Shown here piece after piece: positions 9,123 to 17,105 of a stretch of DNA of 64,000 nt (the stretch's first letter is position 1; the number at the start of each line of letters is the position of its first letter). The notes beneath the pieces are model-generated. The model ran no database searches. It was not told the DNA's origin and saw nothing but the letters and a program-made list of their open reading frames with translations. The position numbers were made by a program, and so were the translations under genes. Origin of the DNA: Prevotellamassilia sp. Its GTDB lineage: Bacteria > Bacteroidota > Bacteroidia > Bacteroidales > Bacteroidaceae. The stretch is from the NCBI GenBank assembly GCA_009775705.1, contig VSQE01000001.1:39437-103436 (forward strand), read 5' to 3'.

Positions 9123-9145
9123 TTTTTTATTGTTTAACGGGAACG

Positions 9146-9188
9146 CTCCTTCCGGTCTGTAACGGGCCGGAAGGAGTTGTTCTTTTTT
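9146..9188 (+). terminator. Intrinsic terminator of the polyprenyl synthase gene
   Basis: A 10-bp stem, CTCCTTCCGG with CCGGAAGGAG (9146-9155 / 9167-9176), followed by TTGTTCTTTTTT. Confidence 0.85.
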
Positions 9189-9197
9189 ACGCTTTTG

Positions 9198-9277
9198 TTA
9201 CACCTGCTTGTAAAAGTTTTTACGTGCCTTGTAAAAAGATTTACGTGCCTTGTAAAAACTTTTACAAGGCATGTAAA
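9198..9277. repeat. Cluster of four short palindromic repeats (TTTACATGCCTTGTAAA family)
   Basis: Four copies of a 16-17-bp motif: TTACACCTGCTTGTAA (9198-9213), TTTACGTGCCTTGTAAA (9219-9235 and 9240-9256), and its reverse orientation TTTACAAGGCATGTAAA (9261-9277). The outer six bases, TTTACA/TGTAAA, are self-complementary. Related copies occur at 21429-21445 and 40784-40842, always between genes near terminators. Translation of this region gives repetitive FTRHVK-like peptides that I regard as artefacts. Confidence 0.85.
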
Positions 9278-9278
9278 A

Positions 9279-9330
9279 AATGATTGGTTCCGGCAGGCAG
9301 CAGTGCTTCCGGATGCCAATCATTCTTTTT
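9279..9330. terminator. Bidirectional terminator between ispB and deoC
   Basis: Stem AATGATTGG (9279-9287) with CCAATCATT (9316-9324), plus an inner TCCGG/CCGGA pairing. T-runs flank it in both directions. It lies between convergent genes. Confidence 0.75.
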
Positions 9331-9347
9331 ATGAGGTGTGGCAGGCC

Positions 9348-10283
9348 TTAGAAGGGCTTGCAGTCCTCGCCTATGATGTCGCTGACCAGGAGGTTGGCTA
9401 AGCGGCTGGTGCCGATGCGGAAGAGGCCTTCGCTGATCCATTCCGGCCCGAGCAGTTCGCGCACGATGGTGTAGTAGGAGAGGGCATCGCTGACGGTGCT
9501 TATGCCGCCGGCGGCCTTGAAGCCGATGCGCGTGCCTGTAAGCTCGAAATATTCGCGGATGGTCTGACACATCACGAAGGCGGCTTCGGGCGTTGCAGCG
9601 GGCTCTATTTTGCCCGTAGAGGTCTTTATGAAGTCGGCACCTGCATAGATGGACAGGATGGAGGCGCGTTTGATGGCGTCGGAGGTGGTGAGGGCGCCGG
9701 TTTCGAGGATAACCTTGAGGGGGCGGCCCGAGCAGGCGGCCTTGATCTCGGATATCTCGTCGGAACAGGTCTCGTAGTCGCCGCTGAGGAAACTGCCCAC
9801 GTTCAGGACACAGTCAATCTCGGTGGCTCCGTCGTGTATGGCCAGTGCGGTTTCGGTAGTCTTTACTTCCAGAAACGTCTGGGAAGAGGGGAATCCGCCA
9901 CTCACGCAGGCCACTTCCACTCCGTCGGCTTCGAGGCTCTCGCTGACGATGCGGGCAAAGTTGGGATAGACGCAGATGGTGGCTAAAGACGGCAGGTCGG
10001 GATGCTGGTCGGCAAAGCGGTTCACCTTTTCCGTGAAGCGCAGCACGCTTTCCTGCGAGTCGGTGACTTTGAGGGTGGTAAGTTCGACAGCCGCCAGGAG
10101 CTGTTTTTTGACTTCGGGAGTGTCATAACCGGCTTTTTTCTCTTCGAGCAGGCGCGTCACGGCATTGTGGACGGCAGCATCGTCCGGTGCGGGGCTGAAT
10201 TTGCCGAAGGCTTGTTCGTACTTGCTGTGGGGACGCTCTTCGTCCTCGTGGTGATGGGGGTGACAGTGGCAATTCTCGCTCAT
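9348..10283 (-). CDS. deoC: Deoxyribose-phosphate aldolase with His-rich N-terminal extension
   Basis: Cleaves 2-deoxyribose-5-phosphate to acetaldehyde and glyceraldehyde-3-phosphate in deoxynucleoside salvage. It has 311 residues, longer than the usual 220-260. The class I aldolase core has the Schiff-base lysine in FIKTSTGK, DCVLNVGSFLSGDYE earlier, and GFKAAGGI near the end. The extra N-terminal part begins MSENCHCHPHHHEDEERPH: six histidines, two cysteines and many acids in the first 19 residues, a likely metal-binding or flexible tail. It is the last gene of a dtd-mazG-deoC transcription unit, 13 bases after the MazG-like gene. Start at the ATG at 10281-10283. Confidence 0.93.
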   Translation of the reverse strand: MSENCHCHPHHHEDEERPHSKYEQAFGKFSPAPDDAAVHNAVTRLLEEKKAGYDTPEVKKQLLAAVELTTLKVTDSQESVLRFTEKVNRFADQHPDLPSLATICVYPNFARIVSESLEADGVEVACVSGGFPSSQTFLEVKTTETALAIHDGATEIDCVLNVGSFLSGDYETCSDEISEIKAACSGRPLKVILETGALTTSDAIKRASILSIYAGADFIKTSTGKIEPAATPEAAFVMCQTIREYFELTGTRIGFKAAGGISTVSDALSYYTIVRELLGPEWISEGLFRIGTSRLANLLVSDIIGEDCKPF

Positions 10284-10296
10284 GGATGATAGTTTT

Positions 10297-10623
10297 TTAG
10301 GATTTGAGTTTCGGGTTTTGAAGATGCCGCGTGGAGTCGCGGCAGGTTTTCTTTTCCAGATTGCGGCGGAAGGCTTCGGTAAGGTCGGTACCGGTCTGGT
10401 TGGCCAGACAGAGCAGCACCCAGAGGATGTCGGCCATCTCATCGGCGAGGTCGGTTTTTTCGCCGGCTTTGAACGACTGGTCTCCGTAGCGGCGGGCCAT
10501 GATGCGGGCCAGTTCGCCCACCTCTTCCGTGAGGCAGGCCATGTTGGTGAGTTCGCTGAAATAGCGGACTCCGTAGGTGCGGATCCAGTTGTCTACGCTT
10601 TGTTGTGCTTCGCTGAGGGTCAT
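10297..10623 (-). CDS. MazG-like nucleotide pyrophosphohydrolase
   Basis: Small all-alpha NTP pyrophosphatase of 108 residues. Members remove damaged or surplus nucleoside triphosphates by cutting them to the monophosphate and pyrophosphate. The magnesium-binding helices are clear: EEVGEL near residues 33-38 and DEMADILWVLL near residues 61-71, giving the ExxE...ExxD pattern of the family. The length fits the single-domain MazG-like or iMazG group rather than full MazG. It sits between dtd (36 bases upstream) and deoC (13 bases downstream). That context suggests a shared housekeeping unit for quality control of tRNA and nucleotides. The exact substrate is unknown. Confidence 0.85.
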   Translation of the reverse strand: MTLSEAQQSVDNWIRTYGVRYFSELTNMACLTEEVGELARIMARRYGDQSFKAGEKTDLADEMADILWVLLCLANQTGTDLTEAFRRNLEKKTCRDSTRHLQNPKLKS

Positions 10624-10659
10624 TGCAGATGGAGTAGGAGGGGGATGGATGTCTTGTTT

Positions 10660-11112
10660 TTATTCTTTATTATGGGAATCCATGCAGATGGTCACCGGTC
10701 CGTCGTTGAGCAGCTCTACTTGCATGTCCGCTCCGAAAACGCCTGTTTCTACAGGGCGGCCCAGCGCGAGGGAGAGCCGGTGGCAGAAAGATTCGTAGAG
10801 CGGCACGGCAATGTCGTGGCCGGCTGCGCGGATGTAGGAGGGACGGTTGCCTTTCTTATAGGAGGCAAAGAGCGTGAACTGGCTGACAACCAGTGCGCTG
10901 CCTCCGGTGTCGACGAGGCTGCGGTTCATGATGCCCTGTGTGTCGTTGAAGATGCGCAGTTGGGCGGTCTTCTTGACTAACCATTCTACATCCTCCTCTG
11001 TATCAGACGGTTCTATGCCGAGCAGGACGAGCAGGCCCTCGCCGATGGTGGCGTGGACGGTGCCTTGGATGGTGACGGAGGCGCGGCTGACGCGCTGGAT
11101 GACGGTTCTCAT
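10660..11112 (-). CDS. dtd: D-aminoacyl-tRNA deacylase
   Basis: Removes D-amino acids (and glycine from mischarged tRNA-Ala) by hydrolysing the ester bond, a proofreading step in translation. It has 150 residues, the normal size. It starts [17 protein letters not shown], as expected for the family. It carries the catalytic-site motif [16 protein letters not shown] near residues 78-93 and the C-terminal [11 protein letters not shown] motif, equivalent to the cross-subunit Gly-cisPro loop region. The ATG at 11110-11112 was chosen because the conserved N-terminus begins there. It leads a dtd-mazG-deoC unit with its own -7 box upstream. Confidence 0.95.
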   Translation of the reverse strand: MRTVIQRVSRASVTIQGTVHATIGEGLLVLLGIEPSDTEEDVEWLVKKTAQLRIFNDTQGIMNRSLVDTGGSALVVSQFTLFASYKKGNRPSYIRAAGHDIAVPLYESFCHRLSLALGRPVETGVFGADMQVELLNDGPVTICMDSHNKE

Positions 11113-11163
11113 GGTGTCTTGACAAAGTGTTCTTTTGCGGGCCGGCAGGGGCCGGCGGTAGTG

Positions 11164-11171
11164 CAAAAGTA
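11164..11171 (-). promoter_or_regulatory. -7 box (TACTTTTG) for dtd-mazG-deoC
   Basis: A perfect TAnnTTTG box on the minus strand in the 64-bp space between uvrC and dtd, 51 bases before the dtd start. The intervening leader holds a GCCGGC...GCCGGC hairpin. It may reset transcription after uvrC. Confidence 0.55.
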
Positions 11172-11176
11172 CGCAT

Positions 11177-13015
11177 TTATTTTCTTCCGTCTGTGTCTTG
11201 ATGCAGTATTTCGTACAGCTTCAGACCGCGTACTTTGCCGAGCAGGTTTTGCAGATCGGCTGCACCGGCCTCTTTCAGCCGCTTCACGCTGCCGAAAGTC
11301 TTCAGCAGCACTTCACGTGTCTTGGCGCCTACGCCGGGCAGGTCGTCGAGGACGGAGCGTGTCTGCCGTTTGCTGCGTTTGTCGCGGTGGAAGGTGATGG
11401 CGAAGCGGTGTACCTCGTCCTGCATCTGCGTGAGCAGGCGGAACAGCTGGCTGTCGGGTTTGATGCCTACGCGGGCCGGCGGAAAACCGAAGAGCAGTTC
11501 GCGGGTGCGGTGGCGGCTGTCTTTGGCCAGACCGGCGATGGGGACGGATAGGGACAGCTCGTCTTCCGTGACCTGGCGGATGACCTCCATTTGCCCTTGT
11601 CCGCCATCGGCGATGATGAGGTCGGGCAGGGGCAGGCCTTCCTCTGTCAGACGGGTGTAGCGGCGGCGTACCACCTCTTTCATGGAGGCGTAGTCGTCGG
11701 GTCCGGTGACGGTTCGGATGTTATATTTCCGGTATTCCTTTTTGCAGGGTTTCAGCTTCTCAAAGACCACACAGGCGGCTACGGCATCTTCGCCCTGGAT
11801 GTTGGAGTTGTCGAACAGTTCGATGCGGTAGGGCAGTTCTTTCAGGCCCAGATCGCTCTGGATTTCGCGCATCAGACGCACGGCCTTTTGTTCGGGATTC
11901 AGTTTCTCGGCCTGTTTCAGGCGGTCGAATTTGTACTGTTTTACGTTCAGCCGGGAGAGGTCCAGCAACTTTTTTTTCTCTCCTTTTTGCGGAATGGTCT
12001 GCTGGGCATAGCCCTCAGGCAGATCTACGGGAAACGGGACGATGATTTCTCGCGAGAGGCTCTTGTATCGCTCGCGCATCTCCACGATGCCGAGGGCCAG
12101 CAGTTCCGCGTCGTTCTCGTCCAGTTTTTTCTTGTATTCGAAGGTGAAGGCCTGGTTGACGCAGCCGTTGGTGATGTGCAGATAGTTGATGTAGGCTACG
12201 GTCTCCTCGCTTTCTATGCTGAAGACGTCTATGTTGTGCAACAGGTGGGAGACAACCTCGCTGCGGGCGCGGAACTTTTCGATCAGTTCATACTGTTTTT
12301 TGATGATCTGGGCCTCTTCGAAGCGCAGTTCTTCGGCCAGCTGCATCATCTCTTCTTTCATACGGCGGGCCACTTCGGCGGTATTTCCCTTCAGTATCTC
12401 GCGGCAAGCCCCGATACACCGCATGTAGTCCTCCCGGCTTTGTTTTCCTACGCAGGGACCGGCACAATTGTGGATGTGGTAGTCTAAGCAGACTTCGTAT
12501 TTCCCGTTCCTGACCCCCTCCTCGTTCATGGGCTGGCGGCAAGGTCGCGGGTGGTAAAGGTTCTTGCAGAGGTCCAGAAGGGCATACATGGTGGGGACAT
12601 GGCTGTAGGGACCGTAATAGGTGGCACCGCGCAGGCCGCGCTGGCGTGTTTTGAAGATGCGGGGCAGATACTCGTTGGTGATGGCGATGGAGGGGTAGGT
12701 CTTGTCGTCTTTGAGCAGTACGTTGTAGCGGGGCTTGTAGCGCTTGATGAGATTGTTCTCAAGCAGCAGGGCATCCTCTTCGCTGTTGACGACAATATAG
12801 CGGATGTCTCTGATTTTAGAGACCAGCAAACGCGTTTTCCGGGTTTGCTGGTCTTTGTTGAAGTAGGAACTGACACGGCGCTTCAGATTTTTGGCCTTGC
12901 CGACATAAATGATGGTTCCCTCGGAGTTGAGGTATTGGTAGCAGCCCGGAGATTCGGGCAGGTTCAGGACAATGCCTTTCAGATATGCTTCTAATGTATC
13001 TTCCCTCTCTTTCAT
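11177..13015 (-). CDS. uvrC: UvrABC excinuclease subunit C
   Basis: Makes both incisions around bulky DNA lesions with UvrB in nucleotide excision repair. It has 612 residues, a standard length. The N-terminal GIY-YIG nuclease spans about residues 15-100 (GCYQYL ... [18 protein letters not shown]). A UVR domain that binds UvrB lies near 200-235 ([21 protein letters not shown]). The C-terminal RNase H-like nuclease has [16 protein letters not shown] and [11 protein letters not shown] helix-hairpin-helix pair ends the protein ([13 protein letters not shown]). It starts 11 bases after the apt stop, so it is probably co-transcribed with apt and mnmG. Confidence 0.97.
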   Translation of the reverse strand: MKEREDTLEAYLKGIVLNLPESPGCYQYLNSEGTIIYVGKAKNLKRRVSSYFNKDQQTRKTRLLVSKIRDIRYIVVNSEEDALLLENNLIKRYKPRYNVLLKDDKTYPSIAITNEYLPRIFKTRQRGLRGATYYGPYSHVPTMYALLDLCKNLYHPRPCRQPMNEEGVRNGKYEVCLDYHIHNCAGPCVGKQSREDYMRCIGACREILKGNTAEVARRMKEEMMQLAEELRFEEAQIIKKQYELIEKFRARSEVVSHLLHNIDVFSIESEETVAYINYLHITNGCVNQAFTFEYKKKLDENDAELLALGIVEMRERYKSLSREIIVPFPVDLPEGYAQQTIPQKGEKKKLLDLSRLNVKQYKFDRLKQAEKLNPEQKAVRLMREIQSDLGLKELPYRIELFDNSNIQGEDAVAACVVFEKLKPCKKEYRKYNIRTVTGPDDYASMKEVVRRRYTRLTEEGLPLPDLIIADGGQGQMEVIRQVTEDELSLSVPIAGLAKDSRHRTRELLFGFPPARVGIKPDSQLFRLLTQMQDEVHRFAITFHRDKRSKRQTRSVLDDLPGVGAKTREVLLKTFGSVKRLKEAGAADLQNLLGKVRGLKLYEILHQDTDGRK

Positions 13016-13026
13016 TCCCGGTTTTG

Positions 13027-13563
13027 TTAGCGACAGACGGTGAGCAGTGTCGTGACATCTATGTCGGGTCCCAGAAGTTTCCTTCCTTCGAGGCCTTCCA
13101 TTTTCAGTTCGATAAGGAAGTTCACATAGATGGCTTTGGGACGGAAGGTGCGGATCAGTTTGTAGACTGCCAGCATGGAGCCTCCGGTGGCGAGTAGGTC
13201 ATCGTGGATGAGTACTATGTCGTTTTCCGTGATGGCATCGGTGTGTATTTCCACGCTGTCGGTTCCGTATTCCTTGTCGTAAGTGGCTTTGACTGTCTTT
13301 CCCGGAAGTTTTCCGGGTTTGCGGCACATGACAAATCCGGCGTTCAGGTCTGAGGCGAGGATGGCTCCCATTACGAATCCGCGCGATTCGATACCTACAA
13401 CTTTCGTGATGCCTTTGTCCTTATATGTCCGGTGTAGTTCCTCGCGCATCTCGGACAGGCAAAGGCTGTTTTTGAACAGGGTGCTGACATCCTGGAATTG
13501 GATGCCGGGTTTTGGATAGTCGGGAATGTTCCGTAAATTTTCGAGCAACAGGTTCGTGTCCAT
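13027..13563 (-). CDS. apt: Adenine phosphoribosyltransferase
   Basis: Salvages adenine to AMP using PRPP in the cytoplasm. It has 178 residues, the usual Apt size. It starts MDTNLLLENLRNIPDYPKPGIQFQDVSTL, and PGI-F-D is the Apt family opening. The PRPP-binding loop is IVLIHDDLLATGGSM near residues 122-136, and the ESRGFVMG motif lies near residue 62. It follows mnmG on the same strand after 49 bases that contain the parS site, and precedes uvrC by 11 bases. Confidence 0.96.
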   Translation of the reverse strand: MDTNLLLENLRNIPDYPKPGIQFQDVSTLFKNSLCLSEMREELHRTYKDKGITKVVGIESRGFVMGAILASDLNAGFVMCRKPGKLPGKTVKATYDKEYGTDSVEIHTDAITENDIVLIHDDLLATGGSMLAVYKLIRTFRPKAIYVNFLIELKMEGLEGRKLLGPDIDVTTLLTVCR

Positions 13564-13596
13564 AAGTGTCAGTATGATAATTATTTTTCAAAATAT

Positions 13597-13612
13597 TGTT
13601 TCACGTGAAACA
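13597..13612. promoter_or_regulatory. parS: parS centromere site (ParB binding)
   Basis: A perfect 16-bp palindrome, TGTTTCACGTGAAACA, identical to the canonical bacterial parS consensus bound by ParB/Spo0J. It lies in the mnmG-apt spacer and directly abuts the mnmG stop codon. Chance occurrence of a perfect match is very unlikely in 64 kb. parS sites usually cluster near the replication origin, so this region is probably origin-proximal. I found no second perfect copy in the window, and parA/parB are not here. Confidence 0.9.
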
Positions 13613-15493
13613 TTACCTTCCGAGGAGCACAAGCAATACGCTGATGTCGCTGGGGGAAACTCCGGGGATTCTGGAGGCTTGTGCCAGCGTCTCAGGCTGG
13701 ATGTGCTCCAGCTTCTGTCGTGCTTCCGTTGAGAGCTGGGTGATGTCAGGGTAATTGAAACGGCCTTTTATCCGGATGGATTCGAGCCGCTGCATTTTGT
13801 CGGCAAGAACACGTTCCCGCGAAATGTAGCCGTTGTATTTGATTTCAATTTCGGCGCATTCGCATGTCTCGCAGCGGTCGGTCTTGATGCTTTCCATGAG
13901 ATTCTTGAAGTCGTGAATTTCCTCGGCAATGCTTGTCAGTGATATTTCCGGCCGGTTGATCAGGTCATACAGTTTGATTCCTCCGCGCAGGGGAGTGCTG
14001 CCTATGCTTTCTAAATAAGGATTGATCCGGTGGGCCTTTACGGAGAAATTGCGGCAATAATCAATGATTTTGTCGATGTTTTCTCTTTTCGTCTTGAAAC
14101 GGAGGCAGCGGTTGTTCTCGTCCAGTCCGAAACGTTCGGCGTAGGGTGTCAGTCGGGTGTCGGCATTGTCCTGCCGCAGAAGGATGCGGTACTCAGCTCT
14201 TGACGTGAACATGCGGTAAGGTTCGTCTACACCTTTTGTTACCAAATCATCGATGAGAACGCCTATGTATGCCTCGTCTCTGCGGAGAATGAACGGCTGC
14301 GCCGAGCCGCTGCATTTCAGGGCCGCGTTGATGCCGGCTACAATGCCTTGTCCGGCGGCTTCTTCGTATCCGGTGGTGCCGTTCACTTGTCCGGCGAAAT
14401 AAAGTCCGTTCAGAATTTTCGATTCCATCGTGTGTTTTAATTGCGTGGGGTCGAAAAAGTCGTACTCAATAGCGTAGCCGGGTCGGTAGACTGTAATGTC
14501 GCGGAAACAGGGGATTTTCCGGAGAGCGGCGATCTGTATGTCCATCGGGAGGCTGGAGGAAAAACCGTTCAGGTAAAGTTCGTTTGTGTCCAGCCCTTCC
14601 GGTTCCAGAAACAAGGGATGTTGTTCGCGGTCGGGGAAAGTAACCAGTTTTGTTTCTATGCTGGGGCAATAGCGGGGACCGATGCTGTGGATTTGTCCGT
14701 TGTAGAGGGGAGAGTCCGGCAGTCCGCTCCTCAGAATATCGTGCACCTCGGCATTCGTGTTGCAGGTCCAGCAGGTGAGTTGCGGGAGCGGACGTTCGGG
14801 GCTGATATAGGAAAAACGGTGAAAATCGGTTTCTCCTTTCTGTACTTCCATTTCGTCGAAATGTACGGAACGTGCGTCGATGCGTACCGGAGTTCCGGTC
14901 TTCATGCGGGAGTACCGGATGCCGAAACTTGCGATGGATTCTGTCAGGAAGGTGGCGGCAGGTTCGGCACAGCGTCCGCCTTTTACCTGCCGGCGTCCTA
15001 TGTGCATCAGACCGTTCAGAAAGGTTCCGGCCGTAACGATGACGGCGCGGGCACGGAATTCGGCGCCCCAGACAGTACGGAGACCGCAGATTTTTCCGTT
15101 TTCAACGAGAATTTCGGTGGCTTCGTCCTGCCAGATGTGCAGGTTGGGGGTGTTTTCCAGTCTGCCTCTCCATTCCGCGATGAAACGGCTGCGGTCGCAC
15201 TGTGCCCGCGGGCTCCACATGGCAGGGCCTTTGGAACGGTTGAGCATGCGGAACTGGATGGCGGTGGCATCTGTGACAAGTCCGCTGCCGCCGCCGAGAG
15301 CATCAATTTCGCGTATGATTTGTCCTTTGGCAATGCCTCCGATAGCCGGGTTGCAGCTCATTTGTGCAATTTTGTTCATGTCCATCGTGATGAGGCAGGT
15401 GCGGGCACCCATGCGTGCGGCAGCTGAGGCCGCTTCGCAGCCGGCATGTCCCGCGCCAATAACCAGTACGTCGTAGTGAAAGTCGCAATTCAT
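13613..15493 (-). CDS. mnmG: tRNA uridine-5-carboxymethylaminomethyl modification enzyme MnmG (GidA)
   Basis: FAD-dependent enzyme that works with MnmE to modify the wobble uridine of several tRNAs. It has 626 residues, the normal length. The N-terminus has the FAD Rossmann motif VLVIGAGHAGCEAA, followed by MSCNPAIGGIAKGQ. Other family signatures are GTFLNGLMHIGR, GRCAEPAATFLTESI and GQVNGTTGYEEAAGQG. An ATG ten codons further upstream exists, but MNCDFHYDVLVIG matches the family start and is preceded by a good promoter. The gene ends right at the parS site. gidA is often close to the chromosome origin in bacteria, which agrees with parS. Confidence 0.97.
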   Translation of the reverse strand: MNCDFHYDVLVIGAGHAGCEAASAAARMGARTCLITMDMNKIAQMSCNPAIGGIAKGQIIREIDALGGGSGLVTDATAIQFRMLNRSKGPAMWSPRAQCDRSRFIAEWRGRLENTPNLHIWQDEATEILVENGKICGLRTVWGAEFRARAVIVTAGTFLNGLMHIGRRQVKGGRCAEPAATFLTESIASFGIRYSRMKTGTPVRIDARSVHFDEMEVQKGETDFHRFSYISPERPLPQLTCWTCNTNAEVHDILRSGLPDSPLYNGQIHSIGPRYCPSIETKLVTFPDREQHPLFLEPEGLDTNELYLNGFSSSLPMDIQIAALRKIPCFRDITVYRPGYAIEYDFFDPTQLKHTMESKILNGLYFAGQVNGTTGYEEAAGQGIVAGINAALKCSGSAQPFILRRDEAYIGVLIDDLVTKGVDEPYRMFTSRAEYRILLRQDNADTRLTPYAERFGLDENNRCLRFKTKRENIDKIIDYCRNFSVKAHRINPYLESIGSTPLRGGIKLYDLINRPEISLTSIAEEIHDFKNLMESIKTDRCETCECAEIEIKYNGYISRERVLADKMQRLESIRIKGRFNYPDITQLSTEARQKLEHIQPETLAQASRIPGVSPSDISVLLVLLGR

Positions 15494-15520
15494 ATCATGA
15501 GAGGTGTGAATAATCGGACA

Positions 15521-15551
15521 CAAAATTACATTTTTTTTTGGAAGTCTCCAA
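15521..15551 (-). promoter_or_regulatory. Promoter for mnmG (TTG-N20-TAATTTTG)
   Basis: A minus-strand -7 box, TAATTTTG (15528-15521), preceded after 20 bases by TTG in the 90-bp dprA-mnmG spacer. It ends 27 bases before the mnmG start codon. Confidence 0.7.
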
Positions 15552-15583
15552 TTTGTCCGATAGGTGGAAAGGATTTGTCATCC

Positions 15584-16654
15584 TTATGAGAGCAGGCGGA
15601 AGCGGTTCCCGCTGATGGCTTTGATCATTCCTTTCAGTTCCAGTTCAAAAAGTGCGGCGCTGATTTGTGACACCGGCAACTGCATTTGTGCTACCAGCAC
15701 GTTGATTTGCGTTCCGTCCGAGCCGCGCAGCAGTTCGCAGAGCCGTTGTTCCGTTTCGGTCAGTTCGGGGAAAAGTTCGCGTTGTGCCGTCTGTGTCTTC
15801 CGGTGCCGGGAGTTCCAGCCCATTGCTTCTACCAGATCTTCGGCAGAGGTGATGAGAGCCGCACCGTTTTGCCGGATCAGGTTGTTGCAGCCCGTGGAAT
15901 ATTCGTCGCCGATGCGTCCGGGAAAGGCAAAGACATCCCGGTTGTAGTCCTGCGCAAGGCGTGCGGTAATGAGGGCACCGCCTTTCTCGGCGCTTTCCAC
16001 GATGACGGTAGCGTCGCACATTCCTGCAATGATGCGGTTGCGTCGCACGAAGTTTCCCTTGTCCGGATTTGTGTTTCTCATGTACTCTGTCACGAGGCCG
16101 CCGTTCCGGACCATCTCCGCCGCAGTATCGCGGTGCGTGGAAGGATAGATTCTGTCCAGTCCGTGTGCCAGTACGCCGACCGTGGGCAAATCTTTTTTCG
16201 TACAAGCTCTGTGTGCGTGTATGTCTACTCCGTATGCAAGACCGCTAACAATAAGAATATCAGTTAGTAAATCGCTTATATTATTGATAAAATCTTGACA
16301 AATGTCTTTCCCGTATTCGGAAATTCTGCGGGTGCCGACCACCGAAATCACGTGTCGGGTGTTGAGAGAGGAGTTGCCGTGGAAGAAAAGCACGGGCGGT
16401 GCGTCCTCGCATTCTTTCAGCCGGACAGGGTAGTCCGGGCTGTCGGGCGTGAGGACGCGAATATCTTTCCGGAGGCAGAATTCCATTTCTTCCGAGGCCC
16501 GTTTCAGAGCTTCAGTCCATTCCGGTGCCAGTTCTTTCCGTGTCCGCTCGCAGACGGCTGCGGCCGAACCCCAATGCCGGTAGAGCTGAAGAAGTTTGCT
16601 CCGGCTGATGCCGCGCAGGCACGAAAGGGCCATCATGTAGAGCGTTTCGTCCAT
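15584..16654 (-). CDS. dprA: DNA-processing protein DprA
   Basis: Loads RecA onto incoming single-stranded DNA during natural transformation. It is widespread, including in species not known to be competent. It has 356 residues. The Rossmann-like core shows VVGTRRISEYG, SGLAYGVDIHAHRA, VGVLAHGLDRIYP, NRIIAGMCDATVIVES and KGGALITARLA. The C-terminal 60 residues look like a winged helix (VAQMQLPVSQISAALFELEL). The start at MDETLYMMAL was chosen; upstream in-frame sequence overlaps the preceding thioesterase. It is 14 bases downstream of that gene, which suggests one transcript with the thioesterase and perhaps DUF2851. Confidence 0.95.
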   Translation of the reverse strand: MDETLYMMALSCLRGISRSKLLQLYRHWGSAAAVCERTRKELAPEWTEALKRASEEMEFCLRKDIRVLTPDSPDYPVRLKECEDAPPVLFFHGNSSLNTRHVISVVGTRRISEYGKDICQDFINNISDLLTDILIVSGLAYGVDIHAHRACTKKDLPTVGVLAHGLDRIYPSTHRDTAAEMVRNGGLVTEYMRNTNPDKGNFVRRNRIIAGMCDATVIVESAEKGGALITARLAQDYNRDVFAFPGRIGDEYSTGCNNLIRQNGAALITSAEDLVEAMGWNSRHRKTQTAQRELFPELTETEQRLCELLRGSDGTQINVLVAQMQLPVSQISAALFELELKGMIKAISGNRFRLLS

Positions 16655-16668
16655 GGGAAGGGGTGTGT

Positions 16669-17067
16669 TTAGAAAAACTTTCGGAAGGCGTTGTTCAGTT
16701 CCTCGCAGTCGGCCAGCCGGCCGTTGATCAGACACACGGTGTCGACCGTAGACCGCAGCACGGGTCTCAGGTCGGGCAGGCGGAAGATGTCCTGTACGAA
16801 GACATATTTGATCCCCTCTTTGCGAAGCGCGAGTTTCGAGACAAACTCGTCGCCGCTGCGCAGCGGGGTCTTGAAGGCCATTGTCAGCCGGGCCACTACG
16901 GCGTCGATTCCGCGGTTGTGCAAGTCGGCAAAACTGACGTTTTCAGACCGTAGAAATTCGTGGCGCGTATGCTCGATGTAGTGCTGGTAGTTGGCGTTGT
17001 TCACGATGCCCTGCAAGTCACATTCGTAGTCGCGTACTTTCAGTCGGAGTTCGTAGATATAATCCAT
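16669..17067 (-). CDS. Acyl-CoA thioesterase, 4-hydroxybenzoyl-CoA/YbgC hotdog family
   Basis: Single-hotdog thioesterase of 132 residues that would hydrolyse acyl-CoA or acyl-ACP thioesters in the cytoplasm. The family signature DYECDLQGIVNNANYQHYIEH lies near residues 12-32. The acid in this stretch plays the catalytic role in 4-hydroxybenzoyl-CoA thioesterases. The length is typical of YbgC/FadM. The physiological substrate is unknown. The start MDYIYELRLKVRD is the normal family opening. The next codirectional gene, dprA, begins 14 bases downstream. Confidence 0.88.
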   Translation of the reverse strand: MDYIYELRLKVRDYECDLQGIVNNANYQHYIEHTRHEFLRSENVSFADLHNRGIDAVVARLTMAFKTPLRSGDEFVSKLALRKEGIKYVFVQDIFRLPDLRPVLRSTVDTVCLINGRLADCEELNNAFRKFF

Positions 17068-17105
17068 AGCGTTCAAGTTTTTTATTAGGGTAGGGTATAA
17101 GGAAA

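Noticed and set aside
9198..9277. CRISPR array
   Set aside because: The repeats are 17 bp, palindromic, in mixed orientation, with gaps of only about 4-5 bases and no cas genes. No spacers exist.
9134..9401. Small ORFs with repeated FTRHVK/FTCLVK peptides
   Set aside because: The peptide repeats are just translations of the 17-bp palindromic DNA repeats in this spacer; similar ORFs appear at 40706-40936 for the same reason.
13560..13620. Replication origin at parS
   Set aside because: parS marks origin proximity, not oriC. I see no DnaA-box cluster, A/T-rich unwinding region or dnaA in the window.
15400..15523. Upstream ATG giving MnmG an extra 10 residues (MCPIIHTSHD)
   Set aside because: That ATG overlaps the -7 box region, so the transcript would start downstream of it; MNCDFHYDV fits the family start.
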